Below are positions 1 to 8,180 of a stretch of DNA of 64,000 bases, piece after piece. Positions within the stretch are counted from its first letter, which is position 1; every line of letters begins with the position of its first letter. The translations under genes and the position numbers were made by a program. Under the pieces are notes generated by a model. The model did no database searches and had not been told where the DNA came from. It saw nothing but the letters and a program-made list of their open reading frames with translations. The DNA lies in contig NZ_CP096255.1 in NCBI RefSeq assembly GCF_011516635.5, positions 2,602,501-2,666,500 on the forward strand. The letters run 5' to 3'. This stretch comes from Bradyrhizobium barranii subsp. apii (GTDB taxonomy: Bacteria > Pseudomonadota > Alphaproteobacteria > Rhizobiales > Xanthobacteraceae).

Positions 1-884
1 GCAACCGATGATTTGCCCACGCCGGCGGCGCCGATGAGCAGCGCATTGGTGCCGCGCTCGAGGCCGCCTCCCAGGAGCTGGTCGAGCTCGGCGTTGCCGC
101 TCGGGGTGAAGTCGCCGACGAAGGTCTTGTGATGTTCGGCCGCCACCAGGCGGGGGAATATCTGCAGGCCGCCTCGCTCGATCGTGAAATCGTGAAACCC
201 GCCGCGAAACCGGATGCCGCGCATCTTGATCACGCGGAGCCGGCGCCGCTCGGCGCCGTAATCGATCGCGACCTGTTCGAGCATCACCACGCCGTGAGCA
301 ATGGAATGGAGCTGCAAATCGTCCTGAGATGACGAAAGATCGTCGAGCAGGACCACTGTGCAATTGCGGTTGGTGAAAAAATGTTTCAGGGCCAGCACTT
401 GGCGCCTGTAACGAAGCGGGTTCTGGGCAAGCAGGCGCAGTTCGGACAGGCTGTCGAGCACGACGCGGTTGGGATTGACCCGCTCGACTTCCCTAAAGAT
501 CAGGCCGGTCGTCTCGCTCAGCTCCATTTCGGCGGGATGAAACACCGTGAGCTCGCGCTCCGGATCGAGCGTCGTCTCCGGCGGAACCAGTTCGAAGATG
601 TCGATGCCGTCCAGCGTCCAGCCGTGCCGCTGTGCCACGACGTCCAGCTCGCGCTTGGTTTCGGACAGCGAAATGTAGAGCACGCGCTCTCCGTTCCGCA
701 CCCCCCTCAGCAGGAACTGAAGCGCGATGGTGGTTTTGCCCGTGCCGGGCTGCCCCTCGTAGAGATACATCCGGTTGGCGTCGAAGCCGCCTCCCAGGAT
801 GTCGTCCAGGCCGGCGCTGCCGGTCGATATTCTGGACAGCTCTCGGGGCGCACTGTCCGCAACAGTGCAGGATGGACTGCTCAT
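1..884 (-). CDS. KaiC-like RecA-superfamily ATPase, 3' end beyond window
   Basis: Partial gene on the minus strand. It reads in one frame from an ATG at 884 to the window edge (294 codons seen), with AAGGGAAA as ribosome binding site just upstream. Residues 19-33 (STGSAGLDDILGGGF) and a Walker A motif GQPGTGKT at about 44-51 are typical of the first KaiC/RecA ATPase domain. A second domain starts near residue 270 (ELDQLLGGGLERG) with its own P-loop GAAGVGKS at the truncated end, so the protein has the tandem-domain layout of KaiC. In bacteria without KaiA/KaiB, such proteins are usually signalling ATPases of unknown output linked to histidine kinases. The next gene downstream lies outside the window, so partner and role cannot be judged. 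Confidence 0.9.
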   Translation of the reverse strand, partial: MSSPSCTVADSAPRELSRISTGSAGLDDILGGGFDANRMYLYEGQPGTGKTTIALQFLLRGVRNGERVLYISLSETKRELDVVAQRHGWTLDGIDIFELVPPETTLDPERELTVFHPAEMELSETTGLIFREVERVNPNRVVLDSLSELRLLAQNPLRYRRQVLALKHFFTNRNCTVVLLDDLSSSQDDLQLHSIAHGVVMLEQVAIDYGAERRRLRVIKMRGIRFRGGFHDFTIERGGLQIFPRLVAAEHHKTFVGDFTPSGNAELDQLLGGGLERGTNALLIGAAGVGKSSV

Positions 885-1282
885 TGGTTTCCCTTGACGC
901 TTCGAGAGAACGGCGCCACCGCCCCTGCACGAGCTCCGGGGCTCGCACTCGGTTAAGGCCGAACGGCCTTGGAACGAACTCTCAGATCGGCGCCGGGTTC
1001 CCTGCTGATGGGGTGGCGGTCGGCCCTGATCACGACGCCGATCCAGCCCGAAGACGGTACCGCACCGCCACTCGCAGGACGGAGAAGGTCGCGAGCCGGA
1101 TGTCACTGAAGCCGACGATGCCATCGTGCTCCTGTGTTGCCCGACGGGTCAACCGATCCTCCGTTCGCAGCCCGGCGCGTCAAGCGTTCGCAGTCAAGTC
1201 GCTGCTTGATCTGAATCAAACAGGCGGATGACAGCCGCACCATAACGCGACTCCAGGGACTGGTGACATGTTGGTGTGCGCA
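885..1282. other. Intergenic stretch holding a truncated repeat copy
   Basis: No convincing gene in this 398-base stretch. Open frames here run antisense to the KaiC-like gene or lack protein-like composition. It contains a short copy of repeat family A at 1121-1154 and presumably the promoters of the two flanking divergent genes, which I cannot assign. Confidence 0.6.
1121..1154 (+). repeat. Repeat family A, truncated copy
   Basis: About 34 bases that match, with few differences, the left end of the fuller copies at 2646 and 4951 (shared core TGCCCGACGGGTCAACC). The inverted-repeat part of the family is missing here. Same orientation as the other two copies. Confidence 0.7.
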
Positions 1283-1549
1283 ATGAGTCCGACCTGGTAC
1301 GTCACCTTCGAAGTGCAACGGCGAGGCGTTCTGCCGAGACAACGAAGTCCGCGCGAGACGAAGACCTTCGCGACTGAACATGAAGCCAAGCTGTTTGCGC
1401 GCGCCAAGCGCGATGATGGACTTTCCGTCTTTGCAGGCACGATCAACCCGCACCTGCCGAAGCGGGTGATCCCATCCTCCGGCATCGGCGCGTGGCTTGC
1501 TGACGAACAGGACGGTGCTGGAGCGCACGGCACTTCAAAGACTGACTAA
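1283..1549 (+). CDS. Small conserved hypothetical protein
   Basis: 88 residues from the second in-frame ATG (MSPTWYVTFEV). An ATG at 1268 would add five residues; neither start has a strong ribosome binding site. The sequence has the look of a rhizobial orphan family: an N-terminal beta strand, a basic PRETKTF segment, an acidic-basic helix (EAKLFARAKRD) and a conserved-looking AGTINPHLPKR stretch before an IGAWL helix. No signal peptide or membrane segment. Composition and codon use agree with a real gene, whereas the opposite-strand frames are arginine-rich shadows. Function unknown; it stands alone between two unrelated genes. Confidence 0.6.
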   Translation: MSPTWYVTFEVQRRGVLPRQRSPRETKTFATEHEAKLFARAKRDDGLSVFAGTINPHLPKRVIPSSGIGAWLADEQDGAGAHGTSKTD

Positions 1550-1711
1550 GCACGCTTCTGTGCACAGCGATGGCCCTTGGGTGTTGCCATTTTGATACGG
1601 GCCCAAAATCCTCTCGCGCGTAAACTTCAGGATGCTCGCAAGCTTTATGCACGCCAGCCTGCATTAGGGCTCGCTTCTGACGGAAGAGATTTGAGCAAAG
1701 GGGATGAGACG

Positions 1712-2458
1712 ATGAAAAAGCTTTCGATCGCGGCGATCGGCTTCGCGGCGCTGAGCATGTCGGCTCCGGCCATGGCGGCCGATATGGCCGTCAAGGCGCC
1801 GCCGCCGGCACCGGTGGTGGCGGTTTACAATTGGACCGGATTTTACATCGGCGCCAACGGAGGCTGGGGGCAGAGCCACGGTTGCGTCGATTTGATAACG
1901 CCCGCAGGCAACGTCGCAAGTGGTTGCGCCGATCGCTCCGGAGGCCTCGTCGGTGGACAGATCGGTTATCGCTGGCAGACCAATCAGTTCGTGCTCGGCC
2001 TGGAAGCCCAAGGTGATTGGGCCGAGATCAAGAACACGCGCGTCAGTTTGATCGATCCGTTGATCTCGACCACGGGCAAGACCGATGCGATCGGGCTGTT
2101 CATGGCTCAGCTCGGTTGGGCATGGAACGCCTCACTGCTCTACGTGAAGGGCGGCGCCGCCGTGACGCGCAATCGCTTTGACATCTTCAACAATGTCACA
2201 GGCGTCGGCCTCGCCTCGGCAGGTCACACGCGCTGGGGCGGTGCTCTGGGTGTCGGCTGGGAGTATGGCTTCACCCCGAACTGGACGGTCGGTGTTGAAT
2301 ACGATCACCTCTGGATGGGGCGTGACAACACCTCCTTCGCAGGCGTGGTCACACCCGGTGGGTTCACCCTCACCGGCAGCGGAGTCACCCAGGATATCGA
2401 CATGGTCACGGTTCGCGTGAACTATCGCTTCGGCGGTTACGGCGCGCCGCGCTATTGA
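1712..2458 (+). CDS. Outer-membrane beta-barrel protein, Omp25/Omp31-like
   Basis: 248 residues from the ATG at 1712, preceded by GGGGATGAGACG. A longer in-frame start at 1577 would bury the signal peptide, so it was rejected. Residues 1-22 form a clear Sec signal (MKKLSIAAIGF...APAMA). Then come the short proline-rich linker and the motif NWTGFYIGANGGWG that marks the rhizobial Omp25/Omp31 eight-strand barrel family. The protein ends in alternating aromatic strands (VRVNYRFGG), as expected for barrel closure. Such proteins are abundant outer-membrane structural and surface antigens. A good terminator follows directly, so the gene is probably monocistronic. Confidence 0.9.
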   Translation: MKKLSIAAIGFAALSMSAPAMAADMAVKAPPPAPVVAVYNWTGFYIGANGGWGQSHGCVDLITPAGNVASGCADRSGGLVGGQIGYRWQTNQFVLGLEAQGDWAEIKNTRVSLIDPLISTTGKTDAIGLFMAQLGWAWNASLLYVKGGAAVTRNRFDIFNNVTGVGLASAGHTRWGGALGVGWEYGFTPNWTVGVEYDHLWMGRDNTSFAGVVTPGGFTLTGSGVTQDIDMVTVRVNYRFGGYGAPRY

Positions 2459-2481
2459 TCCAAAGTCCTCCCAGTGAACTC

Positions 2482-2510
2482 AGGCCCCGGCATCGACCGG
2501 GGCCTTTTTC
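2482..2510 (+). terminator. Rho-independent terminator after the omp gene
   Basis: A 9-bp perfect stem, AGGCCCCGG / CCGGGGCCT with loop CATCGA, followed by a run of T, 23 bases after the barrel-protein stop codon. Confidence 0.92.
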
Positions 2511-2857
2511 ATGGGGGAGCGAAAGAAAACGCAGAGGCACCGGAGGAGGCCTTGCGTCGCCTCCATTTGATTTGTTGATTTTGGTTCGGACCGAACGCGT
2601 CCAGTCGTGTGGTGGCGCAGTCGAGGCGGCAATCCCGGGAGGATGCCATCATGCTCCTGTTTTGCCCGACGGCGCAACCGGCACGCCGTAGTCCGTAGCC
2701 CGGATGGAGCGAAGCGCAATCCGGGCCCAGTGATACGTTGCGCAAGAATCCCGGATCTCGCTTCACTCCATCCGGGCTCCGTCTATTTCCTTGGATGCAT
2801 CAATGGTTTCACTGCATCCATCGGTCGCTATCCCGGCAGCATGCGCGGCGTCCCGCA
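2511..2857. other. Intergenic stretch with a full repeat A copy
   Basis: No gene seen over 347 bases. Short frames on both strands overlap the repeat at 2646-2778 and do not look like proteins. The stretch lies between the omp terminator and the 3' end of the convergent metallopeptidase gene. Confidence 0.6.
2646..2778 (+). repeat. Repeat family A, full copy
   Basis: Starts with the left motif shared with 1121 and 4951. It then contains an 18-base inverted repeat with few mismatches: AGCCCGGATGGAGCGAAG at 2697-2714 against 2761-2778. The intervening bases (GCAATCCGGG, TTGCGCAAGA, CCGGATCTC) match the copy at 4951. This hairpin type is common between genes in Bradyrhizobium genomes. Confidence 0.85.
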
Positions 2858-4750
2858 TCACCGCATCCCGGTTCTTTGCTCTCCGCTCGCGATCGTCTCG
2901 AACCATCTGAACAGGTCCGGTCGGTTAGCCCTCAACCATTCGGGGTCGCCGATGTAAAGCGTGAACGCTTCCGGAAAGAATTCGTCTGCCGGTTTCGAGG
3001 CTGCATACCAGGTCACCGGCCTGATCTTTTTTGCTTTGACGAGTGCCTGGAAGGAATCCTTCAGACCCGGCGTCGCCGCTACGACATGACCGAGTTCGTG
3101 CGCAAAAGTCACGAATGTTTCGCCCGCGATCTCGGGCTGGCCGCCGACACCGGATCCTCCGATGAAAAGCGCGTCAGAGTTCATGTTCGAGGAATCGAAG
3201 ACGATGACCATCCGGTCGTTGCCGCGCAGAAGCGCCAGTCCTGCCTCCAATCGGTTGTTGATCGCGAATTTGGTTGCGGTGACGCCAATCAGTTCGACTG
3301 CAATTTTCTGGCGCGCGATTCGCAGCCCCTTGAATTTCGCTGCGAGTTGATCGCTCATCCGCTCCAGGGTGACCTCGAGCATCTGCAGCTCGTTCGGCGT
3401 GAATTCCTGCAAGCCCGTAAGCTGTTGCGCGCTGTATTGGAACAGCCGGGCGAGCTGGCTTTGTGCCTCCGAGGGGGCGAGTATTTCAATTCCATAGTTT
3501 TCCCTAAACCAGGACGGCGTGCCGCTCCTCGTCTGGATTTCGGCGGTGACGCTGTTCTCCAGCTCGGCAACGGTCGTCCCTCGCGGCTTCACGCCGGGGT
3601 ATCGCCTTTTCAACCACGCCATCAATGCGGCAGCGTCGCCTGAATTGGCGCTGAAACCGTTCACCCGACGCAATTCACCAGGACGTTCGAGTGTCGAACC
3701 CTTCCGGTCTTCGCCGATCCGCTGGATGCTGACGCTGTTGTTTGGCCCGAACCGGATGGTCAGCAGGACCCGCTTTTCGACGTTTGGAATGGGAACGATG
3801 GCATCGATTTCTGCGTCGCGTGTCCCGTTGCCGAAGTACTGCAAGATCATAAATTTGGCTGGAAGGTGCTCCTCGGCAGCAAGTCCGGCCAATCCCGTGA
3901 TGTCGCCGAGCCTGCTCTGCTCCGCGGTTTGATTCTGCGCTTTTTCAATCTGCAGGTCCGCAAAATCCCTGGCGTCGTAACCCGCTGGCACGCCCGCACT
4001 CACGGGTGCCGTGTCGCTGAGGAAGGCGATACGCAACGTCAGGATGGGGCCCGAAGGGACCTTCGTTCCCGCGACGAGGAAGCTGGCCTGACGACCGGCG
4101 GCACCTTCAGCGGGGCCGGTCGTCAGAATCTGATCGAAGCCCGGATTGGGGCTGGCGGCAATCCAGGCCAAAATGCTCCTCAGCTCGCCGGGATGCCCGG
4201 CCCAGTAACTGACGATGTTGTTGTTCTGGGGAAAGCCTGCGTATGCGTAGGTCGACGGCAGCCGCGGAATTGCTCCAGCTGCGGTCGCCACGGCCGGTTT
4301 GGCGCTGAGCCCTTCCGCGATGAACCGGGTTTCAACCCTGTCCTTATCACGGGCGCTCATTCGCGGGATGAAGACGATCTGATATGCGAGGTCGGTCGAT
4401 CGTGGTTTCGCCGGCCGCTTGGGAATGATCGCAACGATCTTTGTTTCGGCGTTGACGGTCTCAGGCTTGACTTGCCAGACCGTTGCAAGCACGGCGTCAC
4501 GTTCCTCCGCGTTGGCCTGCATGCGGGGATCGAAGCCCATTTCGAAGGCTTCCCCGATCTTTTGCTCCCAGTAACTCGCGCCGGCCCAACGGCGCAGCTC
4601 CCTGCTGTCGAAAGGCGCACCCTTGGTTTGATATGTGGTTTGCTCCTGCGAATAGGCGGCGCTGACGGCCGGCTCTGCGATCGCATTGGCGGTGCCGATC
4701 AGTGTCGCGAACAGTCCAGCAAACCTGCTCGCAAGCCGTTTCATTCGCAT
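2858..4750 (-). CDS. Secreted protein with C-terminal HELGH metallopeptidase motif, family not recognised
   Basis: 630 residues from an ATG at 4750, chosen because it gives a clean signal peptide (MRMKRLASRFAGLFATLIG, then AIAEP). The frame opens at 4840, but that start would place a charged segment in front of the signal. No clear ribosome binding site for either. The body (about residues 30-500) has no motif I recognise. Near the C-terminus, FAHELGH at about 549-555 fits the HExxH zinc site of gluzincin-type metallopeptidases, and a glutamate about 40 residues on (DEFFPEAF) could be the third ligand. Likely periplasmic or exported; substrate unknown. The gene stands alone between two direct copies of repeat A. 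Confidence 0.7.
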   Translation of the reverse strand: MRMKRLASRFAGLFATLIGTANAIAEPAVSAAYSQEQTTYQTKGAPFDSRELRRWAGASYWEQKIGEAFEMGFDPRMQANAEERDAVLATVWQVKPETVNAETKIVAIIPKRPAKPRSTDLAYQIVFIPRMSARDKDRVETRFIAEGLSAKPAVATAAGAIPRLPSTYAYAGFPQNNNIVSYWAGHPGELRSILAWIAASPNPGFDQILTTGPAEGAAGRQASFLVAGTKVPSGPILTLRIAFLSDTAPVSAGVPAGYDARDFADLQIEKAQNQTAEQSRLGDITGLAGLAAEEHLPAKFMILQYFGNGTRDAEIDAIVPIPNVEKRVLLTIRFGPNNSVSIQRIGEDRKGSTLERPGELRRVNGFSANSGDAAALMAWLKRRYPGVKPRGTTVAELENSVTAEIQTRSGTPSWFRENYGIEILAPSEAQSQLARLFQYSAQQLTGLQEFTPNELQMLEVTLERMSDQLAAKFKGLRIARQKIAVELIGVTATKFAINNRLEAGLALLRGNDRMVIVFDSSNMNSDALFIGGSGVGGQPEIAGETFVTFAHELGHVVAATPGLKDSFQALVKAKKIRPVTWYAASKPADEFFPEAFTLYIGDPEWLRANRPDLFRWFETIASGEQRTGMR

Positions 4751-5176
4751 CGAGGAAAAGTCCCAAAGGTCTCCACGCGCGAGGCGCGAAAGAAGCCGCA
4801 CCGGCAATGATCTGAGCGCGTCAACCCTGGCGCGCGACATCGATTGCGTTCAATTCACGTTAGATATGCTGCTGAAAGTTATATTTTATGTGACGATCCA
4901 CCGAGCCCGATGTCGGATGGTACGACAATATGTTGATTTTCCGAAGTTGTCATCATGCTCCTGTTTTGCCCGACGGGTCAACCGGCGCGCGGCCGATAGC
5001 CCGGATGGAGCGAAGCATAATCCGGGTCCGGTGAAGCGTTGCGCAAGACCCCCGGATCTCGCTTCGGTCCATCCGGGCTATGGTCAGATGATTTCGCATA
5101 TGCGTAACCCATTGATCTCACAGCTTCCGTCTACTGTGCATGGGGTTGTTTTCGCAATTTTAGTTTAGAGAGGGCG
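4751..5176. other. AT-richer intergenic stretch with repeat A
   Basis: 426 bases without a gene. The part at about 4850-4950 is distinctly AT-richer than its surroundings and probably holds the promoter of the metallopeptidase gene (minus strand), but no clear -35/-10 pair could be fixed. The rest is repeat A (4951-5080) and the untranslated end of feoB. Confidence 0.55.
4951..5080 (+). repeat. Repeat family A, full copy
   Basis: Same order and orientation as 2646-2778: left motif CATCATGCTCCTGTTTTGCC, then an 18-base imperfect inverted repeat at 4998-5015 and 5062-5079. Together the two copies bracket the metallopeptidase gene as direct repeats about 2.3 kb apart. Confidence 0.85.
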
Positions 5177-7048
5177 CTAGCCCGCGCCGAGTGCGACCGC
5201 GACGTTGTAGGTCAGAAGGCTCGCGGCATAAGCCAGCACCAGCATGTAGAAGAAGGTCACGGCCATCCAGGTCCAGCTTCCGGTCTCGCGCCGGATCACG
5301 GCGAGCGTGGATGCGCATTGCGGGGCGAAGATGTACCAGGCCAGCATCGACAGCGCGGTCGCGAGCGACCATTTTGTCGCCAGCACCTGGCCGATCTGCT
5401 CGGCGGCTTCCTTGCCACCTTCGATCGCGTAGACGGTGCCGAGCGCTGCGACCGCGACCTCGCGCGCCGCCATGCCCGGGATCAGCGCGACCGCGATCTG
5501 CCAGTTGAAGCCGACGGGGGCGAGCAGCGGCTCGAGCGCCTTGCCGATGATCGCAGCGAGGCTGAAGTCGATCGCCGGCTCGGTGGCGCCCGCGGGCGGT
5601 TGCGGGAACGAGGCCAGAAACCAGATCAGCACCATCATCGAGAAGATCGTGGTGCCGGCGCGGTGCAGAAACATTTTCGCCCGCGTGTAGACGCCGATCG
5701 CGATCGATTTCAGCCGCGGCATCTTGTAGTCCGGCAGCTCCAGCATGAACGGCGCCGGCGCATAGTCGCGCAGCATGAAGAATTTGATCAGGAACGAGAC
5801 GACCAGCGCGCTGGTGATGCCGGCGGCGTAGAGGCCGAACATCACGAGGCCCTGGAGGTTGATGAAGCCCCAGACGTCCCTGGCCGGAATGAAGGCAGAG
5901 ATGATCAGCGTGTACACGGGAATGCGCGCCGAGCAGGTCATCAGCGGCGCGATCAGGATCGTGGTCAGCCGGTCGCGCTTGTTGTCGATCACGCGCGTCG
6001 CCATGATGCCGGGAATGGCGCAGGCAAAGCTCGACAGCAGCGGAATGAAGGCGCGGCCGTGCAGGCCGGCGCCGCCCATGATGCGGTCCATCAGGAACGC
6101 GGCGCGCGCCATGTAGCCGAAGTCTTCCAGCAGCAGGATGAACAGGAAGATGATGATGATCTGCGGCAGGAACACGATGACGCTGCCGACGCCTGATATC
6201 ACGCCGTTCTGAAGGAAGCTCTGCAGCAGGCCGGCGGGCAGGGTGGCGTGCACGAATTCGCCGAGCGCGTCGAAACCGTTGTTGAGCAGGTCCATCAGCG
6301 GCTGCGCCCAGGCGAACACCGCCTGAAACATCACGAACAGGATCAGCGCGAGCACGAGGAGCCCGCCGACCGGATGCAGCACCACGGCATCGATCCGCGC
6401 AGTCCAGGTGTCGGGTCTAGCAGGCAGGCTGACGCAGTCGGCGATGATGCGGTCGGCCTCGCGCTGGGTGGCGCGCAGCTCGGCGACGCTGAGCGCGCGC
6501 CAGCTGTTCTCGGCCGGCTCGGCGGCGAGCTTGGCCGAGATCTCGTCCGTCAGCGCCAGCAGATCGGCCGTGCCGCTCTTGCGCACCGCGATCGAGGTGA
6601 CCACGGGCACGCCGAGCTCCTTGGCGAGCCGCTCCACGTCGACAGTGATGCCGCGGCGGCTCGCGATGTCGAACATGTTGAGCACGAGGATCATCGGCCG
6701 GCCGGTGCGCTTCAGCTCCAGCAGCAGGCGGATGGTCAGGCGCAGATTGGTCGAGTCGGCCACGCACAGCACGAGGTCGGGTACGGTCTCGCCGGACGCC
6801 TTGCCGAGCACAAAGTCACGGGTGATCTCCTCGTCCGGGCTGCGGCCGCGCAGCGAGTAGGTGCCGGGGAGGTCGACCACCGAGACCTGGCGTCCCAGGG
6901 GCGTAACGAAGAAGCCTTCCTTGCGCTCGACGGTGACGCCGGGATAGTTCGCGACCTTCTGTCGGCTGCCGGTCAGCGCGTTGAACAGCGACGTCTTGCC
7001 GCTGTTCGGCGTGCCCACCAGGGCGAGATGCAGCAGAGGAGCTTCCAT
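5177..7048 (-). CDS. feoB: Ferrous iron transport protein B
   Basis: 623 residues. An N-terminal GTPase domain carries G1 GTPNSGKT (12-19), a VTVERKEG switch region, G3 DLPGTYSL and G4 NMFD. It is followed by the polytopic Fe(II) permease part with two Gate-type repeats (GRAFIPLLSSFACAIPG and related segments). Mediates GTP-dependent Fe2+ uptake across the inner membrane. It is shorter than the roughly 770-residue E. coli protein, a length common among alphaproteobacterial FeoB. It follows feoA by 23 bases and is certainly co-transcribed. The protein begins only nine residues before the first GTPase strand, which fixes the start. Confidence 0.97.
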   Translation of the reverse strand: MEAPLLHLALVGTPNSGKTSLFNALTGSRQKVANYPGVTVERKEGFFVTPLGRQVSVVDLPGTYSLRGRSPDEEITRDFVLGKASGETVPDLVLCVADSTNLRLTIRLLLELKRTGRPMILVLNMFDIASRRGITVDVERLAKELGVPVVTSIAVRKSGTADLLALTDEISAKLAAEPAENSWRALSVAELRATQREADRIIADCVSLPARPDTWTARIDAVVLHPVGGLLVLALILFVMFQAVFAWAQPLMDLLNNGFDALGEFVHATLPAGLLQSFLQNGVISGVGSVIVFLPQIIIIFLFILLLEDFGYMARAAFLMDRIMGGAGLHGRAFIPLLSSFACAIPGIMATRVIDNKRDRLTTILIAPLMTCSARIPVYTLIISAFIPARDVWGFINLQGLVMFGLYAAGITSALVVSFLIKFFMLRDYAPAPFMLELPDYKMPRLKSIAIGVYTRAKMFLHRAGTTIFSMMVLIWFLASFPQPPAGATEPAIDFSLAAIIGKALEPLLAPVGFNWQIAVALIPGMAAREVAVAALGTVYAIEGGKEAAEQIGQVLATKWSLATALSMLAWYIFAPQCASTLAVIRRETGSWTWMAVTFFYMLVLAYAASLLTYNVAVALGAG

Positions 7049-7071
7049 GGGATCAGATTTCCGGTCGCTAT

Positions 7072-7347
7072 CTAGGCGACAATGATGGCCATGGCTTCAC
7101 GACGGCGGACCGCGATCGTGATGTTGTCGACACGGACGGCGATCGGGTCGCGCCCGACCAGGCCCTCGTGCAGGACCTCGACCCGGGCGCCCTCGACGAA
7201 GCCGAGCTCGATCAGCCGGCTCTCGAGCTCGATGTCCGAGAGCGCCGAGCCCGCATCCCTGGCGGAAAGATGTTGGATGACGCCGATATAGCCGCGCTGG
7301 GCCAGGCCCAGCGGCATCCGCGAACGCGTGTCATTGGTGTCGGTCAT
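7072..7347 (-). CDS. feoA: Ferrous iron transport protein A
   Basis: 91 residues with the small SH3-like FeoA fold (LIELGFVEGARVEVLHEG, then DPIAVRVDNITIAVRRREA). The ATG at 7347 is preferred over a TTG at 7362, which would add only five residues. FeoA is a cytoplasmic partner thought to modulate FeoB. First gene of the feoAB pair. The upstream region holds an Irr-box-like palindrome at 7407-7423. Confidence 0.95.
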   Translation of the reverse strand: MTDTNDTRSRMPLGLAQRGYIGVIQHLSARDAGSALSDIELESRLIELGFVEGARVEVLHEGLVGRDPIAVRVDNITIAVRRREAMAIIVA

Positions 7348-7406
7348 GCCCTGTATTTTCAACGCAGGGCAGTGAGGTCAAGCGCGCGGGTCGGCTGAAA
7401 CTGCAC

Positions 7407-7423
7407 CTTAGAGTGATTTTAAA
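7407..7423 (-). promoter_or_regulatory. Candidate iron-responsive operator (ICE/Irr-box-like) upstream of feoA
   Basis: On the minus strand this reads TTTAAAATCACTCTAAG. It matches the dyad form TTTAGAA-N3-TTCTAAA, as I remember the rhizobial Irr box, at 11 of 14 positions. It is nested inside a wider inverted repeat (CTGCACCTTA at 7401-7410 against TAAAGTGCAG at 7420-7429). It lies 60-80 bases upstream of the feoA start. Iron-dependent control of feoAB is expected; the site is an inference from sequence alone. Confidence 0.4.
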
Positions 7424-7440
7424 GTGCAGAACCGTGAGGC

Positions 7441-7463
7441 GCCGTTGGGGGACGCCCAACGGC
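7441..7463 (-). terminator. Terminator-like hairpin after the RHH gene
   Basis: Perfect 9-bp stem (GCCGTTGGG / CCCAACGGC) starting within the stop codon of the RHH gene on the minus strand. No T tract, so it may act as a transcript-stabilising or Rho-assisted end. Confidence 0.45.
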
Positions 7464-7717
7464 TACTGGGCCGGGACCTTTTCCGGCTGGATGGCGGCCA
7501 TGGCGCGGCTCTTGAAGTAGTCGAGGACGAACAGGCGGATCGCCGAGGACAGATTGCCCTGCTGGCGGTTGCCGTCGATCTCGCCGACCAGCTCGGACAG
7601 CGTCATGTTGCGCAGGCCCGAGATCTCCTTCATGCCGTTCCAGAACGCCTCTTCCAGGCTGACGCTGGTCTTGTGGCCGGCGACCACGATCGACCGTTTC
7701 ACCACGGGCGACTTCAT
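7463..7717 (-). CDS. Ribbon-helix-helix domain protein
   Basis: 84 residues. The frame is open further upstream, but the true ATG at 7717 overlaps the stop codon of the DUF4169 gene by four bases (ATGA). The sequence VKRSIVVAGHKTSVSLEEAFWNGMKEISG matches the RHH_4-type family found as a single domain in alphaproteobacteria: a beta strand and helix that would dimerise as a small DNA-binding protein. Translationally coupled to DUF4169. The same pair next to fumC and sspB is a conserved alphaproteobacterial neighbourhood. Target DNA unknown. Confidence 0.85.
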   Translation of the reverse strand: MKSPVVKRSIVVAGHKTSVSLEEAFWNGMKEISGLRNMTLSELVGEIDGNRQQGNLSSAIRLFVLDYFKSRAMAAIQPEKVPAQ

Positions 7718-7902
7718 GACTGATCCTCGCGATCGATCTGATGCTGGTCCAGATGCGCCTTCGCCTGGTCCGCGCGCGTCTCCTCCGCCGACCGCTCCGC
7801 CTTCGTGCGGCCGAACTTCGCCCGGTTGACGTCCGCCTGCTTCGCCGTGGCTTCCCGCTCGGCGCGCTTCCTGAAACGATTCAGGTTGATGACGTTCCCC
7901 AT
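7714..7902 (-). CDS. DUF4169 family small basic protein
   Basis: 62 residues, strongly charged, opening with the family hallmark MGNVINLNRFRKRAEREA and continuing as one long predicted helix rich in lysine, arginine, alanine and glutamate. No membrane segment. Start ATG at 7902. Overlaps the RHH gene by four bases and is read first in the pair. Function unknown in the family as far as I know; the charge suggests nucleic-acid or ribosome contact, which is only inference. Confidence 0.85.
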   Translation of the reverse strand: MGNVINLNRFRKRAEREATAKQADVNRAKFGRTKAERSAEETRADQAKAHLDQHQIDREDQS

Positions 7903-8180
7903 GCCGCGTCTCCATCATCCGCTCCTCTTCTGGCAGGATGAAACATTCAGAAACTGGGTGCCGTGTTGCGCCCTATGAGACTTGATCGCCATTCGCTCGT
8001 CCTCGTCAATTGGCCCCTCGGGCCATCAAACGACGAATTAGCCCCGTCAAAGGGCAGAGAGGCCTGCGTAGCACGCCGCCTCGCCACAACATTGACGGTA
8101 ATCAAATCCCGGCCCTTAGGCCTTATATTTATGAGCCCCAGGGCACCGTATCATTACGGATGACTATCGGAATTCGGAAT

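Noticed and set aside
2738..3643. 301-residue plus-strand frame
   Set aside because: Antisense to the metallopeptidase gene and starts inside repeat A.
7359..7381. TTGACC-17-AAATAC promoter for feoA
   Set aside because: It would start transcription at the ATG itself, so the -10 assignment is doubtful; only the operator-like dyad was kept.
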